A stretch of DNA of 64,000 nucleotides from Pelobates cultripes (taxonomy: Eukaryota > Chordata > Amphibia > Anura > Pelobatidae): assembly GCA_933207985.1 (NCBI GenBank), contig OW240917.1, forward strand, positions 245,010,769 to 245,074,768. Reading direction: 5' to 3'. The translations under genes were made by a program, and so were the position numbers. Positions 45,718-56,356 of the stretch are shown in pieces. Within the stretch, counting starts at the first letter, position 1. Every line of letters begins with the position of its first letter. The notes beneath the pieces were generated by a model. That model worked only from the letters and a program-made list of their open reading frames with translations. It did no database searches and was not told where the DNA came from.

Positions 45718-46531
45718 GAGTTTTTGGAGGGACCTGCTTGGCAGCCTCCTCCCCTGTGACTATGGCCCATGGCTAAAACTTTGTTCAAAGACTGTAAAAA
45801 GGCTTGTTCATGCCTTTTCCCCTATGTGGTTCGGTAAATGGAGTTTACCGAACAAACCGTCGAACAGCCGACCACCCTGCATGTGGAGTGTGCTGCTAGT
45901 TAACCACCCAGAAGCTGTGGTTAACCACAGCTTAACTGAAGAACAGCTGGGTGGCCGGCGTTCGTATGAACGAACGCGTGGCGGCGGCCATTTTGTTTAG
46001 GCGAACGCGCTCACCGTTTTTTTGTCGATTGAACGCCTGGAACTATTTTCGGCTACTATTTCCACGAACACTGCTGAGACTTCCACCTTTCGTTTGTTTG
46101 GCTAAATCCATACGAATAGAGCGCTATTTCTGGAGAAAAAACTACCGAATGAGACGGTTTCAGTGAAAGTATGCATGAACTGATCCGTTCGTGCAATTTG
46201 TACCTTATTTGAAGGAGAAGATAGACCAGCCGTACAGCCTAAATCTGTGGAACTATTTTGGGCATGAAAGCCATGCTTGCGGTCGGTCAAATGTGAGTTC
46301 CAGAAAACTATTGAACCCCTGCTCTGATCTGGGTGATTTTTGGATATGTTGTTCGCCCAGATCAGAGCTATCCAGGGATAGCTGTTCGACGGTTTGTTCG
46401 GTAAACTCCATTTACCGAACCACATAGGGAAAAAGGCATGCACAAGCCTTTTTACAGTCTTTGAACAAAGGTTTAGCCATGGGCCATAGTCACAGGGCAG
46501 GAGGCTTCCAAGCAGGTCCCTCCAAAAACTC
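45718..46531. mobile_element. foldback element with 151-bp inverted arms
   Basis: Arms 45718-45868 and 46381-46531 are reverse complements with only a few mismatches (GAGTTTTTGGAGGGACCTGC at the outer edge; GTTCGGTAAATGGAGTTTAC and CGTCGAACAGC at the inner edge). The 512-bp middle includes a match to 10255-10440 in the opposite direction and its own hairpin (GCTCTGATCTGGGTGA with CGCCCAGATCAGAGC, 46322-46366). No transposase. It abuts a partial hAT end at 46532. Confidence 0.85.
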
Positions 46532-46677
46532 AAAAGGAGGTGGGAGGGTCTGGGAGGGAGGGTCTGCTGCTGATTGGCTGGAATGTGTCTGCTGACTTTG
46601 AGGTATAGGGTCAAAGTTTACCGCATATGTTCGCCGTCTGTGGCGAACCGTTCGGCGAACCATTCGGGACATCACTA
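46532..46677. mobile_element. 3' end of a second copy of the TAGTGATG-type hAT
   Basis: GGAGGTGGGAGGGTCTGGGA and CTGATTGGCTGGAATGTGTC, ending GGGACATCACTA at 46677, match 44566-44769. The 5' end of this copy was not found, so it may have been captured together with, or been interrupted by, the foldback element. Confidence 0.8.
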
Positions 46678-46679
46678 GT

Positions 46680-47285
46680 CTTAGGGTGAGTGGTTAGACT
46701 GGGAAGATCTTATGGGTATTTATGAGAGTTAAAGTACATGAATGACCCATGTTCCTGTAAAAAGTAGGTCATGCGTGCACCTTCTGACCAGATCTGAAAT
46801 GAGATATTCTGTACATCAACAGATGTATGATGTTATCGGAGGTTGGTTTAACTTTGAGATGATGACTTAAATTTATCTTTTTTCCCTTATTGCACTCACC
46901 TGACCTAACCTTTGTTTGTCTGCATTTCCCAGCCAAGAGCAACAAGACACGTCAAATGGGGAAGGTTGAAGAGCAACACCGCCCCACCCATTGCCCTATT
47001 GTATACAAATAATAGTAAATTATCAGAGTTAATGGGAAGGGTAGATTGTTAGCAGTGTTAGTATCCAGAAGCAGTTAAGAGTATACAGAATCATGATTTA
47101 CATGGTACTCACAAAAATTATATTTGCATTGATCACCTCCATCTGTTATCTGGTGTTCATGTGCAGACTTTCAAGAAAATTTCTGAGATATCTCTCAATC
47201 CAGAACAGAAAAGGGGACCTTCAGTTAGGTTCTTTTCGCTCATAATTCGGTGAATACGTAAGATGGAATGGAGAGAGTTACTAAA
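46680..47285. other. intergenic, no gene seen
   Basis: No exon or repeat signature recognised. It ends at the CR1 copy. Confidence 0.4.
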
Positions 47286-47289
47286 GATA

Positions 47290-48731
47290 TCTATCGAAGT
47301 TAGCGAATGTTGTGCCCATTTACAAGAAAGGTAATAGGGAGGAGTCGGGCAACTATAGGCCAGTAAGCCTTACTTCAGTAGTGGGGAAAGTGATGGAAAC
47401 CATGTTAAAGGATAGGATTGTTGAACATCTAAAAACACATGGATTTCAAGATCAGAGACAACATGGGTTTACTTCAGGGAGATCATGCCAAACTGATCTT
47501 ATTGATTTTTTTGATTGGGTAACTAAAATTATAGATCAGGGTGGTGCAGTAGACATTGCTTACCTAGATTTCAGTAAGGCTTTTGACACTGTTGCACATA
47601 GAAGGCTTATCAATAAACTGCAATCTTTAAGTTTGGATTCCAATATTGTTGAATGGGTAAGGCAGTGGCTGAGTGACAGGCAACAGAGGGTTGTGGTTAA
47701 TGGAATATATTCGAAGCTTGGACTTGTCACCAGTGGGGTACCTCAGGGATCTGTACTTGGACCCATTCTCTTTAATATTTTTATTAGTGATATTGCAGAA
47801 GGTCTTGATGGTAAGGTATGTCTTTTTGCTGATGATACTAAGATATGTAACAGGGTTGATGTTCCAGGAGGGATAAGCCAAATGGCAAATGATTTAGGTA
47901 AACTAGAAAAATGGTCAGAATTGTGGCAACTGACATTTAATGTGGATAAGTGCAAGATAATGCATCTTGGACGTAAAAACCCAAGGGCAGAGTACAGAAT
48001 ATTTGATAGAGTCCTAACCTCAACATATGAGGAAAGGGATTTAGGGGTGATTATTTCTGATGACTTAAAGGTAGGCAGACAATGTAATAGAGCAGCAGGA
48101 AATGCTAGCAGAATGCTTGGTTGTATAGGGAGAGGTATTAGCAGTAGAAAGAGGGAAGTGCTCATGCCATTGTACAGAACACTGGTGAGACCTCACTTGG
48201 AGTATTGTACACAGTACTGGAGACCGTATCTTCAGAAGGATATTGATACCTTAGAGAGGGTTCAGAGAAGGGCTACTAAACTGGTTCATGGATTGCGGGA
48301 TAAAACTTACCAGGAAAGGTTAAAGGATCTTAACATGTATAGCTTGGAGGAAAGACGAGACAGGGGGGATATGATAGAAACATTTAAATATATAAAGGGA
48401 ATCAACACAGTAAAGGAGGAGACTATATTTAAAAGAAGAAAAACTACCACAACAAGAGGACATAGTCTTAAATTAGAGGGACAAAGGTTTAAAAATAATA
48501 TCAGGAAGTATTACTTTACTGAGAGGGTAGTGGATGCATGGAATAGCCTTCCAGCTGAAGTGGTAGAGGTTAACACAGTAAAGGAGTTTAAGCATGCGTG
48601 GGATAGGCATAAGGCTATCCTAACTATAAGATAAGGCTAGGGACTAATGAAAGTATTTAGAAAATTGGGCAGACTAGATGGGCCGAATGGTTCTTATCTG
48701 CCGTCACATTCTATGTTTCTATGTTTCTAAG
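47290..48731 (+). mobile_element. CR1-type LINE, 5'-truncated, long open RT frame
   Basis: A 440-codon open frame (47312-48634) covers most of the reverse transcriptase and its C-terminal domain. The 3' end TGGGCCGAATGGTTCTTATC leads to ATTCTATGTTTCTATGTTTC, the octamer tail typical of CR1/L2 LINEs. The N-terminal endonuclease is missing. The frame still being open suggests a relatively recent insertion. A shorter relative lies at 54500-55240. Confidence 0.93.
47312..48634 (+). CDS. LINE reverse transcriptase, N-terminally truncated
   Basis: Starts within the RT: PIYKKGNREESGNYRPVSLT at residues 2-21, HGFTSGRSCQTDLIDF, AYLDFSKAFDTVAHRRL (motif A aspartate), [18 protein letters not shown] (motif B region), VCLFADDTKICN (catalytic FADD, near residue 170) and ERDLGVIISDDLKV. 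The tail reads YRTLVRPHLEYCTQYWRPYL, LERVQRRATKLV, LEERRDRGDMIETFKYI and FTERVVDAWNSLPAEVV, the standard ending of CR1-clade proteins. The M at 47312 is simply the first ATG, not a natural start. Catalytic residues are intact, but without endonuclease and promoter it is not autonomous. Confidence 0.9.
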   Translation: MPIYKKGNREESGNYRPVSLTSVVGKVMETMLKDRIVEHLKTHGFQDQRQHGFTSGRSCQTDLIDFFDWVTKIIDQGGAVDIAYLDFSKAFDTVAHRRLINKLQSLSLDSNIVEWVRQWLSDRQQRVVVNGIYSKLGLVTSGVPQGSVLGPILFNIFISDIAEGLDGKVCLFADDTKICNRVDVPGGISQMANDLGKLEKWSELWQLTFNVDKCKIMHLGRKNPRAEYRIFDRVLTSTYEERDLGVIISDDLKVGRQCNRAAGNASRMLGCIGRGISSRKREVLMPLYRTLVRPHLEYCTQYWRPYLQKDIDTLERVQRRATKLVHGLRDKTYQERLKDLNMYSLEERRDRGDMIETFKYIKGINTVKEETIFKRRKTTTTRGHSLKLEGQRFKNNIRKYYFTERVVDAWNSLPAEVVEVNTVKEFKHAWDRHKAILTIR

Positions 48732-49077
48732 ATATTGACGACCCCCCCTCCCCATTTTTTTTAAATAATGCTTTAAAGGGAAATAGTCACTTTTCAGGAT
48801 TGTTGATGTTTAGTTATCCCTTATATTTAACAAATGTATGTTTTTAGGGTCTGAAAAAAAAGTGATTTAAAACTCTTCCTGTGAAAAAAATCTTTATGAA
48901 ATACTCATATTAACTGTGTTGGAATTTCACTGGAATTCCAACCCAGTCAAGAAATATACTGAGACAAAGTAGGGACTACCTTGGCTATGTATATTTCTTG
49001 TACCTGACACTCTCTGGAGCTACTTGGCATCATGTATGGAGGATCCAGCGATTTTGTGGGATCCTTCATAGACCTTA
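48732..49077. other. intergenic segment before the Gypsy LTR
   Basis: Contains a GGAATTTCACTGGAATTCC hairpin at about 48921 and no ORF of coding character. Confidence 0.45.
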
Positions 49078-49670
49078 TGTAGCGGTACTTACCCTCTCCA
49101 AGGGCCGGGCGAGGTCCTCTTTCCCGCCGCGCGCGGCCCTGCAACACGTGACTCGCCTGGCACTGGGAGCGCGCCGCGCGTATCGGGCGCACTTTTAAAG
49201 GGACTGTGGAAGCCGAAATTCAAAAAGGTCTCCCATTGGCCCATGTCATTCCACATTTCCCATACACTCACGTTTTGGGGGCGTGGATATGACAGGGGCC
49301 AATCAAATTAAACTAATAGGTATTTATACTCACCTTTCCCTTAGTTCCCTGCTCTGTCGTGGTTTCTGATTTAGTTCCCTTTAGTGCTTGCTTCGTGTAG
49401 TAGTGTTTTTTTCGTGCTTGACCTTGGCTTTGTACCTGACTCCGTTTTTCTCTTGATCCCTGCTTTGTCTTGTTCGCCGGTTTCCTGACTCCTGTGTACC
49501 AGTCCTTGGCTAGTTCTTGTTTTCGCTGTCTCTCTGTTCCCTTGACCTCGGCTCGTTCTTGACTCTGTCTTTTCCCTGTCTCGTCGAGTCCGGCCATTCT
49601 AAGGCCCGGTAAGATGTATCTTGTCTCTCGTTGGACTAAATCTTGCGTGTTGGGGTATACTACCGTGACA
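49078..49670 (+). mobile_element. 5' LTR of a Gypsy element
   Basis: A 593-bp segment beginning TGTAGCGGTACTTACC and ending ACTACCGTGACA. It is CpG- and GC-rich around 49100-49195 and has a TATTTATACTCACC promoter-like motif at about 49321. The gag start lies 14 bp downstream (ATG at 49685). The boundary was chosen from the TG...CA ends and the position relative to gag. No 3' LTR is seen in the window. Confidence 0.75.
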
Positions 49671-49684
49671 TTACGACAAGGCCA

Positions 49685-49891
49685 TGGACCCTGCAGGTTT
49701 AGGACAGCAGATGGCTACTCATGAGGCTAGATTTGCAGAACAGGATCACCATATGGATCAGATGGCTCAGGCCATCCAGACACTTTAATCCAGAATGGCT
49801 CCGGTACCTATACTAGCTCCTCCTGTACCCCCTGTACCAGACACATCTACTATGCCTAATGCTTCTGTACATCTAACACCTCCACCTAGGT
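49685..49891 (+). pseudogene. Gypsy gag N-terminal fragment
   Basis: Starts MDPAGLGQQMATHEARFAEQ and continues MDQMAQAIQTL, where a TAA interrupts. The same frame then gives APPVPPVPDTS and ends LTPPPRY, the proline-rich region preceding the main gag domain in this Gypsy group. At 49891 it fuses to pol sequence, showing an internal deletion. Confidence 0.8.
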
Positions 49892-50137
49892 ATGCCTCCC
49901 AAAGGGAGAGTGTATCCTTTGTCTCCTCAAGAAAATCTTGTTATGGAGGAATATATCAAAGAATCTTTACAAAAGGGATTTATAAGGAGATCCTCTTCTC
50001 CGGCAGGGGCTGGTTTCTTTTTTGTATCAAAGAAGGAAGGCGATTTAAGACCTTGTATCGACTATAGGGGCCTAAATAAAATCACCATAAAAAATGCGTA
50101 CCCTATACCTTTAATCACGGAATTATTTGACAGGCTT
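49892..50137 (+). pseudogene. Gypsy reverse transcriptase, N-terminal fragment
   Basis: Reads [80 protein letters not shown]. This is the fingers/first palm part of a Ty3/Gypsy RT. It stops where the TTAA insertion begins. The catalytic YxDD segment is absent. Confidence 0.92.
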
Positions 50138-50328
50138 AACCCCTTAAGGACGGAGCCAAATGTACACGTTGTAAACGAAACAAAATGTAAACAAAACCTG
50201 GCATTTGCGCTACATGTCTGTCCAACCGTAATTCACCTCTTTCATAGTAAATGCACCCACCTTTATTATATATCATTTTATTCAGGGGAAACAGGGCTTT
50301 CATTTAATATCAAATATTTAGCTATGAA

Positions 50329-52237
50329 CAGGGCCGTCTTTAATATTGATTGGACCCTGGGCAAGCATCTGTTTGGGCCCCCTGGGCATGCAATCACTCC
50401 CTCCACCCCAACCTAGAGGCGAAATTAATGTGGAGAGTGCCTTGGTGCAACAAAAAAAATTCAGGCCTGCCCTGTAGCACAAGAGTAAAGAAAAGATAGA
50501 TCCCCATCTGTCATACAACTCCTGCGATGCTATGCCAGCTGGGGATATACCATCCTTGCAGGGTTGTATTTTTGAGCAGTGTTTGTGCAAATGAATGTCA
50601 GCATGTTATTGTATAGAGTGTATGTGTGCATGTAGGAGTGTATTTGTATGTACTGTTACCATTGGAATGCAGTGGTGTACTTGTGTGTAGTGTTTGCATT
50701 TTAATGCAGGGATGTGTGATTGTTTGTAGTGTTGGCTTTTAAATGCAGGTGTACTTTTGTGTGTAGAGTTGGTGTTTGTATATAATTTTAGTGTTTTAAT
50801 ACAGGAATGTGTTTGCATGTAATGTTTGTATTTGCATGCAGGGGTGTTTGGATGTAGTGTTGTCTTTTAAATACATGTGTACATTTGTGTGTAGTATTAG
50901 TGTTTCAGCAAACTGGTGTGTTTGTAATGTTTGTGTTTGCAGGGGTCTGTTTGCATGTTGTGTGATTTCTATAACACATATACACATACACATTAACACG
51001 CAGATACACACATGCTCACACTGACACATGCTCACACCTTGACACATACTGGCACATACACATACACACACACTCAGATACACACCCTTTGACACACAGA
51101 TACAAGCACTTTGATATACACACACTGGCACATACACACACACACACTGACACAGGTATATACACACACACTCAGATACACACATACATAAAGGTATAAA
51201 TGCAGGGGTGTATATGTGTACAGTGCTAGAGATGGAATGTAGGAGTGTATTTGTGTTGGCATTAAAATGCTGGGATGTATGCATTACCAAACACTCAGAT
51301 GCACACTTACACACACACCGAAACACACACACAGGTGCACATACAGGTGTATGAGGTATACATACACACAGAAACACTGACACACAGACAAGCACAGCCA
51401 GATACACACAAGGACATAAACACAGCCAGATACACACATATATATGTGTACATTTACATATTTTAATCTCTGCCTTCTAGCAGCTCTTGGACACAACTCC
51501 CAGCAACCTTGGCCAATATAATGTCTCAACTCTGTTCTTACATACCCTGGTCCAGAATTTGGCAAAAGTGACATTTGGAAATGGTGTACAGCCTTTGATA
51601 ACACTTGATGCAATAATATGTTAAAATAAATACTTTTTAAATTTATATTTAATAGGGAACTGTCAGGTTCTTCTAGGATTTTTAACATGTACTTATTCCC
51701 TGTGTGTTACATTACAAACACCAACACTTGAATAAAAGTGATATCAGAAATAAGCAAAACAAAAAACAAAACATATTTAGCCACCCTCCTGTCTCCTTAC
51801 CTTTTGGGTACAGAAAGGTGGCTTCCCTGGGGTCCAGTGGGAGCTTGTTGGCCCAGGCTGATGGGAGTCTGCCATCAGCTTTCTCAGTCCCTCTCCCCCA
51901 CAATGCTTGCATCCTCCTCCATGTGGTGTGTGCCTCCTCCCCAGCGGCACTGAGGAGGAAGTGATCAGTTCTTACTGGGAGGAAGCAATCTGACCTCACT
52001 GCCTCTCAGCATGCCCAGGAAACAAAGAGACTCACAGGGCAGTATGTGAGGGGGCTAGCTGTGAGTATGTAGTCAGCCACCCCCCATATAACAGGGGCCC
52101 GGGCTGGTATTAAAGGGCTGTGGCCTCTGATTACCGCAGGTGCTGCAGGGGGCCCATGGGGCAGCTGCCTTAGGGCCCCCAGGAGTAACTGGGCCCAGGG
52201 CAGCTGCCCCTTTTGCCCCTATTTAAAGACGGCCCTG
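50329..52237. mobile_element. hAT element, non-autonomous, complete
   Basis: The ends CAGGGCCGTCTTTAA and TTTAAAGACGGCCCTG are perfect inverse sequences over 14 bp. They are flanked by the exact 8-bp duplication GCTATGAA (50321-50328 and 52238-52245). The 1.9-kb interior holds a long irregular tandem/CA-type repeat (50620-51470) and no transposase. Identity of the end type with 25591 and 61285 indicates related families. Confidence 0.92.
50600..51470. repeat. irregular minisatellite and CA-rich repeat
   Basis: The first half has GTGT.TGTAGTGTTTGTATTT-like units with AATGCAGGGGTGTGTTTG variants every 55-65 bp. The second half is rich in ACACACAGATACACACA units. ORFs here are repeat by-products. 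Confidence 0.88.
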
Positions 52238-52619
52238 GCTATGAAACATAATTTAATATGAAAAAAATGGGAGAAAATAAGAATTTTTTTAGTTCTACAT
52301 GACATTTTAACGGTCAATGTCATAATACTGTTTGCTTTTACTGCAATAAAATACACATATTTGTATTCAGCAAAGTCTCACGTGTAAGACAGTACCCCCT
52401 ATGTACAGGTTTTATGGCGTTTTGGGAAGTTACAGGGTCAAATATAGCAAGTTGCATTTGAAATTGAAATTTGCCAGATTGGTTACATTGCCTATGGGAC
52501 TTTATAGTAGCCCAGGAATGAAATTTACACCCATAATGGCATACCATTTGCAATAGTAGACAACCCAAGGTATTGCAAATGGGGTATGTCCAGTCTTTTT
52601 TAGCAGCCATTTGGTCACA

Positions 52620-52895
52620 ATACTCGTGTCTGGACCCCGGAAGCGCTTGAGGCTTTTGAATTTCTTAAGACTGCATTCGCTTCTGCTCCTATTTTATAGC
52701 ATCCTGTCCCTTCTTTGCCTTTTATTCTTGAACTGGATGCTTCAGAGATTGGGGTGGGTGCTATATTGTCTCAAAGAGAATCTCCAGCGAGGCCTTTACA
52801 TTCGTGTGGTTTCTTTTCTAAGCAGATGTCCAAAGCTGAAAAGAATTTTGACATAGGCAATCAGGAACTCCTTGCCATTATTTTAGCACTTAAAG
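52620..52895 (+). pseudogene. Gypsy RNase H fragment
   Basis: VWTPEALEAFEFLKTAFASA, a TAG in place of a sense codon, then PSLPFILELDASEIGVGAIL (first catalytic aspartate) and SKAEKNFDIGNQELLAIILALK (YS.AE.NY...ELLAI motif, here F-D-I-G-N-Q-E). It is the connection/RNase H part of a Ty3/Gypsy pol. The frame ends at a deletion into the repeat below. Confidence 0.9.
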
Positions 52896-53765
52896 GAGGT
52901 GAAACAAAGACCAATGACTCGAACCACCCACCACAGGTCCTACCTCCTACTACTGCCCCTAACCCACCCTATAGGTCCTAATCTCTTACTATTGCCCCTA
53001 ACCACTCACACAGGTCCTAACTACCCGCACTGCTGCCCGTAGCCCTCAGTACTGCCACTAATCCCCTACTATTGCCTCGAACCACCCACCACAGGTCCTA
53101 CCCTCCACTACTGCCCCAACCCCCCACTGCAGGCTTTAATCCCCCACTATTGCTCATAACCATCCCTTATTATTGCCCCTAATCCACTCTACTACACCCC
53201 TACCCCCAACTACAGGCTCCTGACCCCACAATACAGGTCCTGACCCCCCACTACTGCCCCTAACCTACCACTTTAGGCTCTAACGCCCCCTGCAGCTCAT
53301 AACCCCTAACTTCAGCCTCTAACCCTCCACTACTACTTCTAACCCCTTACTTAATCCTCAACCACCCCACTACAGCTGCTAACACCGATTACAAGCCCTT
53401 ATGCCCACACTATATCTTGTGACCTGGCACTTCAGCTTCTAACCCCACCACTACTGGTCCTGACCACCAGTACAGGTCCTGATACCCCATTACAGGTCCT
53501 AACTCCCCACTACTGCCCCATACCTACCACTTTAGCCTCTAACCCCCCACCCCCTACAGGTCCTAACCCCTAGCTTCAGCCTCTAGCCCTCAAATACTCC
53601 ATCTAACCCCTTAGTTAATCATCAAACTCCCAACTACAGACGCTAACATCCATTACAATCCCTTGTACACTATATCTTGTAACCCGGCACTTCAACTCCT
53701 GATCCCCCTCTTTATTCCCTAACCCGCTACTACTGCTCCAATCCCTGAATGCTGTCTTTAAACTC
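52896..53765. repeat. C-rich degenerate tandem repeat
   Basis: Irregular units based on CCCACTACTGCCCCTAACCC and CACTACAGGTCCTAAC, with strong strand asymmetry (very few G on the + strand). No frame is conserved. It may be the interior of the hAT-like element whose right end is at 54199. Confidence 0.85.
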
Positions 53766-54199
53766 TTACTACAGCACAGAAAGCCACAACATACACTTCA
53801 CACATAGCTTTAACACTTTCATCCCCCCAAGACAAGATCCACACCCACACCACACATTCACTCAACATTTTAATAAATATTCACATTACATAACAATAAA
53901 AAATAACGTAATAATTTCTGGCTGCACACCCTAATAAAATGGGCTGCGCATGCCTATGCACAACATGTGGTGGCTCTACTGGAGTCTGGGCAAATGAATT
54001 GCCAAGGCAGGCCCAGCAAAGAGTGTTAATACTGGCCAGTCGGCCAGACTGCTGTAGAAGCAGTCCCTCACGGATGGGGCATATGTGATGTCATGACATG
54101 GGCAGATCCTTTGGGTAGGACATTGTGATGTCACTACATGGGGGGTTTGCGGAAAATTATTTTTTGCCTAGCGCAGCAGAAATCGTTGCACCGGCCCTG
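53766..54199. mobile_element. right end of an hAT-like element
   Basis: Ends TTGCACCGGCCCTG at 54199, followed by AATGCACC. No matching left end with the same 8-mer was found. The left part was probably lost with the Gypsy deletion. No ORF. Confidence 0.5.
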
Positions 54200-54499
54200 A
54201 ATGCACCGTGTGCCCTAGCTGTGCCAGGACTGAACTGGATTGTGATGGAAATAGTTGAGTATTTACTATATATTTAAAACATAAAAATTTATTATCAATA
54301 GTTTAATTTCCAGGAAAGCGACGGCTTCCTTTTTATAACCTAATACTTATACTTACAGATGTTTGCATCTGTTATTTTATTTGTGAGAAGGTATGAAGGT
54401 GTCTCTGAGCGCAAGGTGCAAATAATTTAATCAAAATGTATATATGAGAACACATATATAAAGTGCCGTCCGATGGTGTTTTCCTTGTTTTTTTACATA

Positions 54500-55240
54500 A
54501 AAGCTGATGATACTAAAATTTGCAACAGGGTTGATGTTCCAGGAGGGATAAGTCAAATAGCAAGTGATTTAGAAAAATTTGAAAAATGGTCAGAGATGTG
54601 GCAACTGACATTTAATGTGGATAAGTGCAAGATAATACATCTTGGATGTAAAAACCCAAGGGCAGAGTACAGACTATTTGATAGAGTCCTAACCTCAACA
54701 TATGAGGAAAGGGATTTAGGGGTAATTATTTCAGATGACTTAAAGGTAGGCAGACAATGTAATAGAGCATCAGGAAATGCTAGCAGAATGCTTGGTTGTA
54801 TATGGAGAGGTATTAGCAGTAGAAAGAGGGAAGTGCTCATGCCATTGTACAGAACACTGGTGAGACCTCACTTGGAGTATTGTACACAGTACTGGAGACC
54901 GTATCTTCAGAAGGAGTAAAGGAGGAGACTATATTTAAAAGAAGAAAAACTACCACAACAAGAGGACATAGTCTTAAATTAGAGGGGCAAAAGTTTAAAA
55001 ATAATATCAGGAAGTATTACTTTACTGAGAGGGTAGTGGATGCATGGAATAGCCTTCCAGCTGAAGTGGTAGAGTGTAACACAGTAAAGGAGTTTAAGCA
55101 TGCGTGGGATAGGCATAAGGCTATCCTAACTATAAGATAAGGCCAGGGACTAATGAAAGTATTTTAAACAATTGGGCAGACTAGATGGGCCGAATGGTTC
55201 TTATCTGCCGTTAAATTCTATGTTTCTATGTTTCTAGGTC
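54500..55240 (+). mobile_element. CR1-type LINE, 5'-truncated copy with internal deletion
   Basis: Begins inside the RT at AADDTKICN-like sequence and follows the 47-kb copy closely to the 3' tail ATTCTATGTTTCTATGTTTC. At 54916 the sequence jumps from the CAGAAGGA equivalent of 48240 to the GTAAAGGAGG equivalent of 48410. Thus 169 bp are missing and the frame is shifted. The two copies differ at few positions elsewhere. Confidence 0.92.
54503..55140 (+). pseudogene. LINE reverse transcriptase fragment, frameshifted
   Basis: ADDTKICNRVDVPGGISQI through HLEYCTQYWRPYLQKE in one frame, then EETIFKRRKTTTTRG to FKHAWDRHKAILTIR in another, because of the 169-bp deletion. It carries the catalytic ADD at its very start but no palm upstream. 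Non-functional. Confidence 0.9.
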
Positions 55241-56178
55241 CGTACGTTTTATTTTTTTGGCTCTGTACTCCAGCACATTGGATTTAAAATGAAATAATGA
55301 AAGATATCAGACTGCTTTAATTAGAGTTTTTTTTAACCATCTTTAGGTGACCGAGAGAAACTGGACAATTGAACATTCTCTAAAACAAAGTTTTAGTCCT
55401 ACTTAGCACTTGAGCCTCACTTTATTATTTTTGGATATACTTTTCAAAGGATTAAATATTTTGCAAAATATGTTAAAAGTTTGATATATTGATATTTATT
55501 TATATATGATACATATATTTAGAGGTATCAGGGGGGCTAGATGATGGAATACATGTTTGTGTTCCTGACCCTATAGTGTTCCTATAAATTTGAAATTAAT
55601 TTATTCTCTTGTATCCTCACTTTTCTAAATAACCCTGATTGTCTTTTTAGCATCTACGCCCCAAAATCCCATCATTAAGCTGAAATAATCTTGTTGGTTA
55701 AAGCGGTCCCTCAATATAAAATTAAATAAATAAAATAGTGGCAAAATATTCATCAATCAGAACATTTATTTTTATTTTTCTCAATAGTTGCACCAGGGGA
55801 AAAAAACAGCTATAATTAAATGTGTTAACCATTCAAATTCCAGTTTATCTCCAGTTCTACACGGCGACTTTTTTAAAATCTGTTTTAAAATAATACATAT
55901 ATTATTAAGTATGATAAAAACTTTATAGTAGAATCTGTCAAAGTATTTTAATGTGAATATACAATTATATTCTATTTATATACATTTACAATGAACTTCC
56001 ATACTAAGGTCCTTAGTAAACAAAACACTATATTTTACATATACACACATATATATACCAAACAGCCGTATGTACAGAGAAACATTTACATTATAAAGAC
56101 AAACATCAAGAAATCGACTTTTGTCGGGTGATCCAGCACCTTCATGTCCCAGCCGTCGAGCTTACAATGAAAATTGTA
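55241..56178. other. intergenic / 3' untranslated region of the RhoGAP gene
   Basis: AT-rich, no repeats recognised. The part adjoining 56179 should be 3' untranslated sequence of the - strand gene. The nearest AATAAA on that strand is at 55770-55765, about 410 bp after the stop; this is a positional guess only. Confidence 0.5.
55765..55770 (-). promoter_or_regulatory. candidate polyadenylation signal of ARHGAP27-like gene
   Basis: AATAAA on the - strand, about 410 bp after the stop codon. Several other A/T-rich variants are nearby, so the assignment is tentative. Confidence 0.25.
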
Positions 56179-56356
56179 TCAGCTAATATTAAATATGTTT
56201 TTGTACTGGTTTAGAATGTGCTCCACAATTTGGTTCTGAAACACCATGTACATTGCGATATATCCGTTTTCTGTCTCGGGGCGAAGTAGAGTTGGACCGA
56301 ATACGATTGAGATACTTTGCACTGACATACGATTAGATTCTCGATATTCGATAACA
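56179..56356 (-). CDS. ARHGAP27: ARHGAP27-like, last coding exon
   Basis: The acceptor TTTTGTAG precedes 56356. One base completes the codon left open by the previous exon, then 58 codons and TGA (56181-56179). It encodes VIEYRESNRMSVQSISIVFG, PTLLRPE and MVFQNQIVEHILNQYKNIF, the C-terminal helices of the RhoGAP fold including the NxMxxxxxxIVFGPTLLR signature. The stop follows almost directly after the domain, as in ARHGAP27 and its relatives ARHGAP9, 12 and 15. The codon across the junction reads Ser where relatives usually have Arg or similar. An antisense ORF on the + strand here is a shadow. Confidence 0.93.

Larger units (their letters stand above)
50140..52614. mobile_element. TTAA-bounded element inserted in the Gypsy RT
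   Basis: The left edge is TTAA (50136-50139) then CCCCTTAAGGAC, the inverse of the end at 31742-31759. The segment 52350-52550 matches one arm of the 31183-31521 palindrome (TGCCAGATTGGTTACATTGC, CAGGTTTTATGGCGTTTTGG). The right edge has no TTAA next to the RNase H fragment, so a deletion probably removed it together with the RT palm. It contains the hAT element at 50329. Confidence 0.65.
49078..52895 (+). mobile_element. Gypsy LTR retrotransposon remnant with nested insertions
   Basis: Order: LTR, gag N-terminus, then directly an RT segment (gag C-terminus, protease and the start of RT deleted), then a foreign insertion at 50136 to about 52615, then the connection/RNase H segment of pol. 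The central RT palm with its catalytic motif is missing. No integrase or 3' LTR follows within the window, so the copy is a deletion derivative. Confidence 0.85.
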
